DNA of 64,000 nt, taken from positions 81,657,451 to 81,721,450 of the forward strand of contig OZ024932.1 in assembly GCA_964017235.1 (NCBI GenBank), read 5' to 3'. Shown piece by piece: positions 12,003 to 24,250 of the stretch. The DNA is from Sabellastarte sp. h YS-2021 (taxonomy: Eukaryota; Annelida; Polychaeta; Sabellida; Sabellidae). How positions within the stretch are numbered: the stretch's first letter is position 1; every line of letters begins with the position of its first letter. A program made the position numbers and the translations under genes. The notes below the pieces were generated by a model. That model saw nothing but the letters and a program-made list of their open reading frames with translations. It was not told the DNA's origin and ran no database searches.

Positions 12003-12640
12003 GTCCAGTTAATGGTTGACACATCCCAAATACATACCAATTCTTTGGCACTGTCCCTATGTTGAGTACATATGCTCCTAAAAGTAGCAATATATCAGGC
12101 ATTTACCTCTGACTAGCACAAGACAGCTTTTTCTCAGTTTTGTCTGCGGGCACCATTTGTCTACTAATGCTGGTCAGACTACTGTCACTGCGCCATGTAC
12201 ACTTGGGCCGCAAAGTCCACCACCTTTATCACACTTACAATGGGCATCTTAATACCCAATCTGTGCTAAGTGATGACTCTCTACAACTGCTTTAATAAGC
12301 AGCCATGGCATCAGGTGTACTGAAGAGACACTTATCCAGCCAACCCACAATAAAGGAGAAGGCAACACTCTCATGAATTGATTCTAATGTGGTTAACCAA
12401 ATAATTGGTGGAAAGATAAATCCATTTAGAGATAGGATTATAAGCATAGTTACCAGTGCCAAAAATACTGAAAATATGTTAAACTAACCCTAGCATTTCC
12501 ACTTAATAACACCACTCTCACAAACACAGGAGATTCAGTGTGATTGAATGGCCAGGCACTATAATCAACCCAGATACTCAGCATAGGCACAGTGCCAAAG
12601 AATTGGTATGTATTTTGGATGTGCCAACCATTAACTTATT
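12003..12640. repeat. inverted repeat pair, ~60-bp arms
   Basis: The arm at ~12,005-12,066 ('aatggttgacacatccc ... ttctttggcactgt') is the near-perfect reverse complement of ~12,577-12,637. The arms enclose ~510 bp with no recognised coding sequence. It could be a foldback element or part of a larger decayed transposon. Confidence 0.6.
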
Positions 12641-13405
12641 CGCATCAATCAGCTTGTGTAATAATATTCCTCTTATTGTATATTAGGTGACACTATACCC
12701 CTTGCTCCCTTATTTGAATAAATCAGGAAGCTGGAAAGTTGGTAGTTACTTGCCAGTGCCTTATGGCTTCTAGTGTAGTGTGAGAAAATGTCTCTCCCAA
12801 ATTTTTGACTGGGGACAGTATTTTGCAAGGGGGGTTGAAATATTCTGACTTCCCTTAACTCCTACTCATGTGCGGACAAAATGCCATTTTGGGGGTAGGG
12901 AGGACAAGATGCCAGTCTCTTTAAATCTCCAAAGAAAGGATATTTGTGACCTTAAACTAATTAAACTTCAATGGGCTAATAAATGGTCCACTCTCCCAAT
13001 TTTCTATTGTCTGGGATAATAAATGTTCTGTGCAAAATACTGACTGCCCCAGAAAATCAAAGAAGTCATTACCGAAATCCTGATCATCCAAGTATGTAGT
13101 GCTTTTCTCCATCCTTCATTTACATGTCAAACTGGGAGATTTCCATGGGAAACTTCTTACTCTCTTCCCTTCCACAAACTTTCCAAAACTGCTGCAAGAT
13201 TTAAAAGGGACAATTCTAAAAAAATGAACTTGAGAATGCTGAGACAATTTTCAATTTTATTTTAAATGTAGCTTTTCGTTTGTCCCATTCAAAAACAAGC
13301 CATCAGTCTGGATATCTCTGCATTGCTGCTGATATCCATTCTGGTATTTCCTAAGGTGTCCACAATAGCTGTCCTGTTACCTTCAACATTGGAAGGGTTC
13401 TCGGT
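12641..13405. other. gene-free DNA
   Basis: No supported gene or repeat was recognised between the inverted repeat pair and the foldback MITE. Confidence 0.4.
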
Positions 13406-13964
13406 CTGTATTCACAAAGATTCTTACCATTTTTCTTAGAATTACACTTAAGTCTAAGAAAAATTCTATGCTAAGAATTTTTTTATTCTTAGAATAAAAT
13501 CCTGTTCACAAAACAATTCTTGGCTAAGAATAAGTTTAAGAATAGAAGTAAAAAGCAATGTATGCAATTCTCAGAATTTTTCTTAGACTAAGCATAATTC
13601 GAACAAAAATTCTATTAATCTTTGAGAATACAGATTTTGGCATATGTGAACAGAAAGTTAGAACTTTTTGTAATAATATAAAGATACTGCATTTCAGTGC
13701 AGTACACACAATGGACAATTAATATGCAACACTCTGTTTTGGGTGACAATTTTCAATCAGTTGCTGCACTATATTCTAAGAATAAGAATCTTATTCTTAG
13801 AAAAATTCTAAGAATGAAAACCATTCCTAGAAAAATTCTAAGAATAAGTGTGATTCTAAGAATAAAAATCTTTGTGAATAGGAAAATTCTTATTCTTAGA
13901 ATTTTTCTAAGAAAAAGAACAATTCTAAGAAAAATTCCAAGAATAAGAATTTTTTTGAATACAG
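13406..13964. mobile_element. foldback MITE with 'attcttag' arms
   Basis: Starts 'ctgtattcacaaagattc' and ends '...ttttttgaatacag', so the tips are inverted. Both arms are built from repeated 'ctaagaata'/'tattcttag' words, giving extensive self-complementarity. A second inverted tip ('tctttgtgaatagg', near 13,868) lies inside the right arm and matches the left tip better than the outer one. This suggests nested or repeatedly duplicated termini. The long open frames across the arms come from the low-complexity arm sequence and are not genes. Confidence 0.75.
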
Positions 13965-14589
13965 GGCTTGATCTTGGTATTGAATTGGAAACATAGGAAA
14001 TTACAGATGTCACCTATAGAGGGTCGCACAATGTCAACTTGTGTATCCATGTACCACCATTAGAACATTGTGCACATTGAGGCACAAATGGCTCTAGTAA
14101 AGGGTCTTTTAGGGGCTGCAATCTCTCTGCCAATTCCATAGAGAAGCCTCTGTTTTGTAGAGCAATACTCCTAGATAACAACATGGAGATTCAGGGATAC
14201 TGGGTTGTTGTGGAATAAGTTGTTCAGTGGTTGTTTTAGCAAGAGGTTTAGTGACAGTTCCACCAGGTTCCAAAACCATGTTTTTGTCAGTCAGCCTGGG
14301 ACGATCAGAATGAGACTGCAATTGTGAGACATCAACTTTTGTAATAGTCTTGGGAGTAATGGTGAAGGGGGAAAGGTATAGGCTACCGGGTTTTCCCAGG
14401 AGATGCTTGGAGCAGTACCCATGTGCTTCTTGATTCAGAATTGGGGAGATATACAAGAGAAGTTTGTTTAGGCTTGTCATAAATAATTTCACCTGAGGAT
14501 GTTTTCATATCCTTGTGATCTGTTTGAGAACTTGATGAGACAGGGACCACTCTGTGTGTTGGATTTGGTTTCTTCCTGAGAGACCATCA

Positions 14590-14905
14590 GGATCACATTG
14601 ATGGATTCAGGTATGTGATGTGCTCTAAGTGTGATATGATGTTTCTGACAACAGATTTGGAGTATCCACATAAGAGCACATGGTTCTCCTGAGTGAGTGT
14701 TGATGTGGGCTACTACTCTGGAGTTGTCTGAGGCAACCATTACTTGTCTCTCCTTGCACTGGGGAGTAAAGTGTTTTAAGGCAAGGATTACTGCCTTCAA
14801 TTCTAGAAGATTTATGTGTAATCCTTTTTCTATGGAGTCTTGATTTAAGTGTGTGCCACAACCTGCATTTGAGGCATCTGTAAAGATTAAGACGTCATGT
14901 TCCCC
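14590..14905 (-). pseudogene. DIRS RNase H domain
   Basis: Continuous frame with 'FTDASNAGCG' (~14,885), 'NLLELKAVILALKHF' (~14,800) and 'VASDNSRVVAHIN' (~14,730). These supply the three acidic residues (Asp, Glu, Asp) of the RNase H active site in the usual order. The domain itself is open, but it belongs to a broken element. Confidence 0.85.
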
Positions 14906-14959
14906 GAGGTGTAAGATTTCTCCTTGTGATATGTTTTGTGGGTTCAGCCACCATTCCGT

Positions 14960-15610
14960 ATTTTCTGAGTCCAGGGGATGGGAGAATTCAGAGGTATCAA
15001 AAATTTCCAGTGAACTTTGAGATGCCTTGAAAAGGTCTCATTTGTATCCTGCCAAGCTTTACTGTCCTTGTGGATGCTAGTAATCCAATGGAGGACGTAA
15101 GAGTCCTTGCACTCATAACAAAGGTCTTTACTATTCTGTTGAAGGTCTCCTGAATTTTGGTCCATCTGTTTTGTGTGTGCTTGACAAGTGCCATGTCTAG
15201 CAAAAAGTGGTACCTTATAAAGTCAAACCTCTGGGTAGGGTTGAGTTCTGACTTCTTGATATTGACTAGGAAATCCAGTTTGTGTACCATGGCTAGGGGA
15301 TGTTTTGTGTTTGATAAGGTTTCTGCTTGAGAAGGTGCCCTGATGAGTCAGTCGTCAAGGTCCTGATTTAAATGGATGTTTTCTTTAGGTCAATCAGGTT
15401 TCTCGGGAGGTGGAGGTATGCATCTGTCAGGTCTATTGAGGTGATCCACTCTCCCTTTTGGAGGAACAACCCTATTGATTCTGGTGTTTCTATTTTGAAT
15501 TTTGGAACTGATTTAGTGAGCTGAGATCTATAACTGGTCTCAAGTGGTTCTCTGGTTTTGGGATCAGAAATAGGCAGCTGTAATAGCCAAGACTGTCATG
15601 TTTGTGTATT
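14960..15610 (-). pseudogene. DIRS reverse transcriptase, broken
   Basis: Recognisable RT motifs in order on the minus strand: 'LIPKPENHLRPVIDLSSLN' (~15,560), 'TSIDLTDAYLHLP' carrying the first catalytic aspartate (~15,440), 'LDD' followed by a stop where Trp is expected, then 'LIRAPSQ' (~15,355), and 'KKSELNPTQRFDF' (~15,250). The downstream connection region runs to ~14,970. The stop in the LDD block and frame changes make it non-functional. Confidence 0.85.
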
Positions 15611-15697
15611 TTTTCTAAATTATTTTTGGCCAACATATCTTGAATAGATAAGGCATTGTGTTTGTCTCATTCTCTGTTTCCACTGATTATGCATGGA

Positions 15698-16043
15698 GTC
15701 CTGGGTGACTTTGGGTGGGCTTTGAAGGGTAGTTTGTATAAGTCTCTCAGGAGCCCTAGTTGAAACTTGTGGGATCCCTATGCTTCCCACCGATGAACAA
15801 ACCACTTTAGCCTGACTCCTTCTGGTAGGCTGTTTAAAATTCTTTGGTAAAAATATTTCCTAACTGTATACATAGAGTTTTTTCCTTCTGCACAAGGGGT
15901 CCTGGGTAACTTTGGGTGGGCTTTGAAGGGTAGTTTGTATAAGTCTCTCAGGAGCCCTAGTTGAAATTTGTGGGATCCCTATGCTTCCCACCGATGAACA
16001 AACCACTTTAGCCTGCCTCCTTCTGGTAGGCTGTTTAAAATTC
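15698..16043. repeat. 145-bp direct duplication, 201 bp apart
   Basis: 15,698-15,842 and 15,899-16,043 are nearly identical, both starting 'gtcctgggt' and ending 'ctgtttaaaattc'. They lie between gag and RT of the minus-strand DIRS. The low divergence points to a fairly recent local duplication. Confidence 0.85.
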
Positions 16044-17960
16044 CCTGTCCTCTTCTGAAGGGATTGAACACATTGAGTATTTGCCCTCTCCAGAAGGGAC
16101 TGCATACTCAGTGTCTTGACTGTCTCTGGGAGGGTGTGAGGGAGATTGTAATCCAAGATAAGCCCTGAATGGGTTAAATGAGCTAATTCAGGACTCTGGG
16201 GGGAAATGAGTGTCATTGTTGGAGATTTTGTTATTCTTGCCAATCTTGTGAGGCAGGTACTGGCACCTGATAGTAGCCACTGGAATAAGCTCCCCTGCCC
16301 ATGCCTTTTGATTTCTTTTTGCCCCTTGAATAGGGGTAGAAGTGTGATCCCTGCTGATTTCCTGTCTTAACCCCATGTTGTTTATTTGTGCCATGCCCCA
16401 GGGTCTGGGTTTGAAGTGAGGAGTCCAAAATTGCATTCCTTTTGATCTCTAGTAGTCTGAAGATCAAGGGTGGTTTTGCTGTAGTAGAGTGTTGAAAGAA
16501 ATTGGAGGTGGCAATGCACTCCCAATCCTGATTGCTTGACCAGTTTCCACTGATTTATTGATGCTGGTAGATGTTCTTTGTAGGCTGATTTGGCTATATT
16601 TGAGAAGGCCTGAGGGACTACTTTTACTCAAATTTGTTACCTGTGAGTGGATACCAGTTGCCCCTGTTTGGGAGATTTAGTACAAATTGACCCATCTCCA
16701 GGTTTGATGAGGAGGGTCCTGGCTTGACAGAATTATCCTGGTTTTGCTGAATTTTGCTGTGACATCCATGAGCGGCAAATTTAATGACAGGGGATGAGAG
16801 GACCGTTCGACTTTAAACATTTGTGGGGCTCATCCTTGGCCTAAGCCTAGTTTATAGTCCTCATTTTTTGCCAGGTAATCTTGTCTGATGTATTCCTGGA
16901 CCCAGTCGATAAAAGCATGGAAGTCTGCCTTGGGTGGAGGAGCCAGGTTGTGATGGGGATGAACATGAAGTAGTACCATCCATCTCGAAACCTCAAAACT
17001 ACAAACACTAAAGGGGAGATTGAGTTTGTAGGTGGGGGTTGAGTTTGAATGGGTAGAGAGGGGAACGACTGCCCTGATTGAAAAGTGACTATGGAAGCTG
17101 AACCTTTGATCTTGTGAGTTTCATTTTGCTTTGTTGAGTAGTATCCATTTGTTCCAAATTAGTGTGAGTCATACTTTGGGGTTGTGCTATACGTACCTGT
17201 AGTTGGGGTGAGGGTCTTGACCTTTAACCTGACTCGGCACCAAAGATTGGTTGACTGGAGTAGAAGTTGAGCTAGCCTGAGACAATGAGGAGTAACAGGA
17301 ATTGTTGAAGTCTGCTTTGGAGCTTTGAAGATATATCCCAGATTTGTTTTTGCTTTTGTTGTGCATGGGGTAGGCAGCAGAGCTACCCCTTGAGGGTCGA
17401 GTGCTGTAGCAAAGGTTGATCCTGCTTACAGTTAGTAGATAGCGGTGGTGGGGCACTTGTGTCTTGAATAACAGGCATCAGAACCTGACCCTGTTGAAAA
17501 GCCACTGATCTGGAAACACATGTTAATAGCAGGTAGAGCAAGGCTGTGTAATCCACGTAATCCACCTGGAGTTGTTGATGCCAGTTAACGAGAAAATAGA
17601 CTTGTCAGGGATGTTGTTCCAGATGAGGTGATATATCCAATGTTGCTGGATAGGCTGAGGTTCATTATTATTTAAATCCAAGATGGAGTTATCTATTTCA
17701 CCAGATTCCAGCTCTTTATCTGAGTCATAGACCAGGTTATCCACTGACAGGGTCTTAGAAGCAGCCCGTTTTGCACTTGGTGCCATTCTACCTCTGAAAG
17801 GGCTGAGCAAGCAGCGCAAGCTTCCACATGGACTGCAGAGATGCACATGAGTCTTCACCCTGGGAATTACAAATATAGCATCTGAGATGGGTATCAAAAG
17901 TCAGCATCCAGTCTCCACATTTAGCCCTCTTCTGGTTAATTTGAGTGCCTACCATGATGA
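15850..17960 (-). pseudogene. DIRS gag, broken
   Basis: On the minus strand the start of the block reads 'KCGDWMLTFDTHLRCYIC' followed by a Cys further on, the Cys/His pattern also seen in the gag copies at 6,210 and 61,840. A serine-rich, low-conservation middle lies at 17,456-17,187. The C-terminal part (16,467-16,231) has a Lys/Arg/Gly-rich tail ('SRGKKKSKG'), as in DIRS gag where it likely binds nucleic acid. Frames change several times and stops are present. Confidence 0.7.
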
Positions 17961-18376
17961 GTATCACAATAAAACTGCTAATAAGGCAGACATTTCATGG
18001 AAAGTAATATCACAAGTGTCTATACACTAAAGTCTAAAGTTTTTGTGAAAGTTAAGTAGCTACACCAAGTACAAATAAATAAAAGAACTCACAAAGTGAG
18101 AGGAAAAATGTTTTGTACTGCCAAGATGGCTGGCATCAGAAATAAGGAAGAATCACATGATGCACAAATGCACAGTTCTTGCTATACCAGTGATTGGATA
18201 GGTAATCCTGCCTCAAGTACCAGTTCCAGAAACCCTGTCGTCTCTGCATTAACTGAAAAATCCAACAACTTTTATTCCCACTGGTAGCTATTCCAGTAAT
18301 AAATGGAATAGCACCCTGTTGCAGTAGTTAAGTACATTGTAGTGCAATAAAATATGATCAAAGTGTTTTATTTTCA

Positions 18377-19040
18377 TGTTACAGTCAAAGATGCAGGCAT
18401 GGTAGCAGCTATTGGTTGCTTTCATGTTGTAACTGTAAAAGACAAAAAGTTTTACTTAACATATTTATTTAACAGTCAAATAATTACAGTCAACTGAGAT
18501 ACTCTGATGGTTAATAAAATAAGATTAATACAATAATGAAACCAATCTGATTTGATCAGAGTTCTAGCCACCTAACAATTGAGACCAGTTCGGCTATATC
18601 ATCAAGTAATCTATCCAAAGATCCAGTGTTTACCAGCACAAACGTACTGTACATATCCTGATAGTCTGTATGTCTAAAAACCTCTGATGCTAGCTCCAAG
18701 ATGTGAAAAATTTACCCACCGTTCAGCAATTGATTCTCTAGTAGATCCAGACACAAAATCCAGTTCACCACAGTTTGTCAGCACTTGACATACATAAAAT
18801 AAATCCACAATTAAGCATAGCAAATTCAAAAACCTTTGACCATACAGCACTCCGTATCATCACTAATTCCATATCATCACTAATTCTGTGCTCAGGTCTT
18901 CTGCCCTCTGTATATACAGTTTGGATTCCAGAAGGTTCTGGAAGAAAATATAAGCAGATCAATCCTTTTTCAGGAAAAAATACATAGAAGGTTAATTCTA
19001 GAAGTGTAGGTGTGTCTTCTTTCAATCAATAAATATAACA
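18377..19040. mobile_element. solo LTR, family A copy 2
   Basis: Begins TGTTACAGTCA and ends AATATAACA, with the same TGTTA/TAACA tips as copies 1 and 3. Shared internal blocks include 'gcatggtagcag', 'gacaaaaagtttta' and 'aatgaaaccaatctga'. The middle is diverged. No clear target duplication was seen. Confidence 0.65.
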
Positions 19041-20229
19041 CTCTGCAAAGTACAAGAAAGACTATTACTAAGTATGCAGACCAATTCTGTGGAATTTAGA
19101 GAAAATTTATACTTCAGTATCTTTGTATTGAACAATGCCAAAAGGATTTTCAGTCTACTAGCATGAGCACAAAGCCATCAGAGACATGAGTAGTGCACAG
19201 AAGTTGTCACCCACCCCAGTACTAACATAGTCCATTGCTGCTTAAATTCAGTGAACATACAGATACTCATCACGCTACACCACACTTCATGAAAGTCTGG
19301 AGACAAAAAAAGTTATCTAAAAGCACGACCCTTGCTAGAGTCTGTGCTTAAAAAGGCCTCAGCAGAGTACCTTATATGTGACAGAAAAACATTGTATTGA
19401 AATTCTTTATCCTCTATATCACCAAACCTGTGTCAATTTCCTAACTGATGGACACACTGTTAAAAACTTGTGAGAGCTGCATAATAATGTCAGGCAATTT
19501 AACCCTGTTTGATTGAATGAAAGGGAGACACATATTTTGTAAAATCCTCAGAACAATCCTTTCATTTTACCATAGTTTATAGCATATATGTGCAGAATAT
19601 TTTGACTGATTTTGGTGATAACTCATATCACAAGTTCTCCATTTCAAAATTGCCACATGGTTAACATCTAACTGCAGTTTTGTACTTTTGTAATTTATAA
19701 AAGCTGTAATCTTAAATACATGTAGTTGTAACCATGAGATAAATAAAGTTAAAGTATAATTCATATGTGAAATACATTGAGCTATTTTTGGTATCAGTCA
19801 TATATAAAGACACTGCCAGTATGTCTTTTTAAAAAGATAATGCTGTGAGTGGCTGCTGCAGAACTATTTTTGCTATATGTAAGGACATGGAATTATTGAT
19901 TGTCTTTATATTCTACAAATCTGGTCCAGTTAGTACTGATCTTTCATGTATTCTGTACTTGTGACAGCATGTTAGTTGGGGAGGTTTCTAGAACCTTGTG
20001 TCTATTTTCTTTTTCCTGTAAATGTATTGGGTTGTTTGCAATTCTTTCTAGAATATTCTAGTATCCAGAGCAGTATACAATGGGTTGAAAACCTGACCAC
20101 AATTTTTGTGTACAACTAGTGTGCTATATGGGCAGCTGCTACATCTTGAATTAATTTATCTGTGCGTCAAGTGGATACAAACTGCTTATATATGTTTTTT
20201 GGGTGAACTCTTATTGGAATAAACTGTGG
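19041..20229. other. gene-free DNA
   Basis: AT-rich sequence with no recognised gene or repeat. Confidence 0.45.
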
Positions 20230-20459
20230 CAGGTAATTACAAAGTCAACAACACAACTATATCCACAACTATATGTTTATTTTAATAATACACAAGTGCC
20301 GTGGTTATGACTCATGTGCACAGAACTAAAAACAAAACATAAACAGAGATAAGGTTTTGTGAAAACAATAACTAACAACATGGCACAATGTTGTTTCTGT
20401 GTTTTTAGAATTTAAAATGAAAAATACATCACAGCCACCATGCAAATTACATTATTAAA
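20230..20459 (-). repeat. 3' LTR remnant of gypsy element
   Basis: 20,230-20,382 matches 26,101-26,256 in direct orientation. 20,383-20,459 does not match and is followed at once by the Helitron-like insertion. Confidence 0.7.
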
Positions 20460-22276
20460 CTAGACCAAGGACGCATCTGTGGTCAGATGCAAGATGTATC
20501 CACTGGCAAAGGCAAAAGTAGCTATTACTCAGCTATGCCACAAGCTAGAGGTCTGAAATTTTACTATGTTATAGCTGACCCAAAAGTAGGTGAATAAAAG
20601 ATTTGCACAAAATTCTCTAAATGCAATAGTTTTCAAGTTACAAGTGATTTTACTCATGATGGAAGTTAGTGAAAAGTCCAAAAATAGCTATTACTCACTT
20701 AGCTATTGAGATAGACACTCAAGTTACTCACCATGTTGTAGCTATGGAAAAAGTAGCTGAATAACATTTTTTAACAAAATGCTCTGAATGCAATACTTTT
20801 CAAGTTATAAATGATTTAGTGTTGAGTAAGAACCTCAAAGTAGCTATTACTCAGCTATGCAATGAGCCACAGGTCTGGAATTTTACTATGTTATAGCTGC
20901 CTCAAAATAGGTGAATAACATTTTGAAACTAAATAATCTAAATGCAACAGTTTTCAAGTTATAAGTGATTTACTCAACAGTGATAACCTAAAAGTAGCTA
21001 TTACTCAGCTATGCCATGAGCTACAGGTCTGAAATTTTATTATGTAATAGCTGACCCAAAAGTAGATGAATAACATATTTGCACAAAATTCTCTAAATGC
21101 AATAGTTTTCAAGTTACAAGTGATTTTACTCATGATGGAAGTAAGTGAAAAATCCAAAAGTAGCTATTACTCACTTAGCTATTGAGATAGACACCCAAGT
21201 TACTCACCATGTTGTAGCTATGGAAAAAGTACCTGAATAACATATTTTAACAAAGTGCTCTAAATGCAATACTTTTCAAGTTATAATTGATTTAGTGCAT
21301 GATTTCATTAATTTTAATGCATTAAAAATTATACAAAAAATTCATAAAAAAACTTTAGCGTGTGAAAGCTCTCCAAAATGTAGGTGAATGAGTTATTTGA
21401 GAAATACTGGCTATCTGCAATACTTTCAGTGATAATAGGCATTTACTCATTTTAAGTAGGTGAGTAATTAGCTACGGATCTGAAAATTAACTAATTGAAA
21501 GCTCTCCAAAATGTAGGTGAATGAGTTATTTGAGAAATACTGGCTATCTGCAATAATTCTAGAGATAATTTGCATTTACTCATTTTGAGTAGGCGAGTAA
21601 TTAGGTATGCGTCTGAAACTTCACCAAGTGAAAACTATCCCAAAAGTAGGTGAATGAGTTATTTGATGAAAATTTTCATGTTTCAACAGAATACTCTTCT
21701 ACTACCCTGCGGGTCCAAAATTCGCTCGAAATCGCTCTATCTCTGACAGTTTCAAAGATATTTGCCATTTTTCATTTTCCGCAAAAATTCAAGATGGCCG
21801 CCAAAAGTTGTAAAATTTGAAATTTTTCATATTGCAACCAAATACTCTTGTACTACCCTGTGGGTCAAAAATTCACTCGAAATCGCTCTATCTCTTACGG
21901 TTTTCGAGATATTTGCACTTTTTGTATTTTGTAAAAAAACGGTCAAAGAAACACCCAGAATAATTCCCAAGGAAGCTTTGACCATGATGAACATATCCTG
22001 CAAATTTGGAAAGTGTACATTGCATGCCCTTTGATATACTGGGGCAGCAAAAGTCCCTAAAAATTTGAATGAAACGGCCGTGGCGGCCATCTTGTTTTTG
22101 GAAACGAGGCCAAAAAACTCTGAGGCAAGCTTTTGTACCATCGAACCTATCCTGCAAATTTGAGGCCTCTACTGCTAATACTTTTGGCTGCAGAGGGGTA
22201 ACGAGAAATCATCTACACACTGCGGCGGTGGCGTACCCGCGCGAAAACCATGGTATCCACCAGAACAATTACAGGA
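20460..22276 (-). mobile_element. Helitron-like satellite element H1
   Basis: Read on the minus strand, its 3' end is CTAG (20,460-20,463) followed by T. A 7-bp stem, 4-base-loop hairpin (20,473-20,490, 'gcatctg'/'cagatgc') lies nine bases inside. The body holds ~160-bp tandem units (20,490-21,340), ~133-bp units (21,340-21,690), then units related to the 169-bp family (21,690-21,950) and a unique stretch. The 3' half is an inverted copy of H2 (to 36,398). The 5' end is less sure: 'A|TC' on the minus strand at 22,277/22,276 is possible, but the palindrome expected there is incomplete. It is inserted in the gypsy element. Confidence 0.7.
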
Positions 22277-22429
22277 TATTATCATGATGCAGTACTTTCT
22301 ATGTTATTCATGAACTGAACAAAGAGTGATAAAACCTGAAGATAAAAACTAAGTAAATGATGAAAAAGAAAATAAATGTGAAGATTACTAATAGGTATTA
22401 GTGTGCTTACTGGAAGCAAAGGTTGGGTT

Positions 22430-23110
22430 TAAGAATTATGAGTGAGGGGCAATCCTGCTGCTGTGTAACCTTCCATGCTGTCCGAGATAAAAAAGGCATG
22501 TTGAACTTGCCATCCAGTATGTCAGAGATACAGTAACTGTTTTTGGACAGTAACTGTAGCTGAGTTGTGGATAAAGCGACAGATTTGACAATGGAGTGTA
22601 ACATTCCATTGGATGTCATGATTGGTAGGCTGCAGGAAGATTGGCAGCACCAGAGATATGTTGCAGGGATACTTTGTAGTGACTCAGGGCTGACAAAAAT
22701 GTAGACACACATCCACTTGAAGAAAACTGACCCCAACATAATTTATCATAGGCTTGAACACAGGACCGAGATTGATGGTTGTATTGATAGCAAGAGCTTC
22801 AATTTCATAGGGTAACCAGTTGACCTAGTGCTGTTTATGTCTAGCTGAAAAAAATCCACCGACATGCATTACCCCCTTTTGTAGGACATACAAGATGGAC
22901 CCAATGCCACCATTGGAAGAGGCACCATCAGTGGTTATTATTAGGATGTCACTGGGGGAAGGGATGACAATAGCTTTGATATCATTGAGAGATTTCTGGA
23001 CAGCTGAAAAGTGTGATGGAAGTTCTTCTGTCCAATTGACAATGGTGGAGGAGTCCAGGCCAGATGTGGCTGTTTCCAGGGGTGAGACCTGCTGAGAATA
23101 CTGTGGGATA
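22430..23110 (-). pseudogene. gypsy RNase H and 3' pol, broken
   Basis: The minus-strand frame contains 'TTDGASSNGGIGSILYV' followed by 'GGFFSARHKQH' and a stop, the start of a Ty3/gypsy RNase H domain with its first catalytic Asp. A continuation in other frames runs to ~22,430 ('LGPVFKP', 'VSLQHISGAANLPADP'), which is the end of the domain. Stops and frame changes are present. Confidence 0.75.
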
Positions 23111-23299
23111 CAGCTAGGCTTTGAGGTGTTTGAAGGCACACCATGATCACAGTGCCTTAACTGTCCTTGGTAGAGGTGATTTCAGGTGTGGGGTGATTTT
23201 GTGTGGACAGGCTTGTATTCTTCCCGAGGACCAGACCCAACCTAATATAGTAGTGGTGACAGGGAAAACAACAGTTTTAGTTGCTAAGAGGCAAAGGCT

Positions 23300-24250
23300 G
23301 TTCTGTAAGGATCTTTGTAAAATGTGCTAACAATTGATGAGGAGCTCATCAATTGTATTTCCACCAGTGTAAGATCATTTGCAATTCTGATCACTTTTCC
23401 TTCATGCATAAAGCCACCATTCTGGACATTAGCTCATCCAAATGCTCAATTGAACCGAGCATGCCCATTGTTGCTCTAGTGTAAACCCGTAGGCCCTTGA
23501 ATGGAGTGATGACACCAAGGTATTTTAGTCAGGACTTCTGCTTTGGGAGTTGAAAGAACTGTTTTGTCATATCTGTCTTGATAATATATTTATGTTGGGC
23601 AAGGAAGCAGAACACATCATTCGTTGTGGTAGTACAGGTGGGTGAAGGCTAGCCATAGGGACCAATAGTGTTGAAGGCTGTGACAAGCCACTAGGCGTAT
23701 TTCACAACCAAGAATCTGCATAATCCGTCGAATCTAGATTCAGATTTGGATTCGTTGGATTAGCTAGATTAGTGAAATGCAATTTTCTATAGATCTGAAT
23801 CTAAAATATGAAAATAAGATGAACCGACATAAATATAATATATTAATATATGCCAGTATATAGTAAAATAATATTATCATATTACAATATAACAAAAATT
23901 TCCCAAATGTTAAAATTTTTTGCCACATGTTGCTGCCATTATTTTACAAAGAATTATGGGTAATCCAAGGACATTGAATCTGTTGATCTACCTCGAGAGG
24001 TAGATCAACGGATTCATAATCCAGATTCAGATTCAAGTCACAAAACAAGCGACGAATCTAGATTCGACGGATTACGGTTGTGAAATACGCCTAATAATCA
24101 CGGTCACCTTTCTTTACGAAAAAGCTGGGGGACACATGTTCTACCTTCACACCTGTGTCTTTTGGTCTGGCAAAGACACCTAGGTCCTCTAGATCATAAA
24201 TTTTTCTGTAAGAGTCTAAGCTTTTCAGTGTTGTAGCTAGGAAGTCTGGC
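23300..24250 (-). pseudogene. gypsy reverse transcriptase, split by a MITE
   Basis: Minus-strand translation shows 'VKVEHVSPSFFVKKG' (~24,130) on one side of the MITE. On the other side are 'YIIKTDMTKQFFQLP' (~23,590), 'KYLGVITPFKGLRVYTRA' (~23,530) and 'GMLGSIEHLDELMSR' (~23,450). The block at ~23,370 reads 'IANDL' where an aspartate pair is expected in an active enzyme, so one catalytic Asp appears changed. Stops are also present. Confidence 0.8.
23692..24093. mobile_element. 402-bp MITE with 18-bp perfect TIRs
   Basis: 'taggcgtatttcacaacc' (23,692-23,709) is the exact reverse complement of 24,076-24,093. If TA is the duplicated target, the repeat proper starts GGCGTATTTC. Inside, 'gttgatctacct' and 'aggtagatcaac' (around 23,984-24,011) form a second, central palindrome. 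No transposase. It splits the gypsy RT. Confidence 0.85.

Larger units (their letters stand above)
14109..17995 (-). mobile_element. DIRS-like retrotransposon, minus strand, decayed
   Basis: Reading from high to low coordinate: a gag Cys/His block (~17,950), gag C-terminal part (~16,470-16,230), reverse transcriptase (~15,610-14,960), RNase H (~14,905-14,590) and a post-RNase-H tail (to ~14,109). The recombinase expected next was not found before the foldback MITE at 13,964, so the element is truncated or deleted at its 3' side. Multiple in-frame stops are visible. Confidence 0.8.

Noticed and set aside
13536-14013. Ile/Leu/Arg-rich open frames on both strands.
   Set aside because: They translate the repeated 'ctaagaata' words of a foldback MITE arm.
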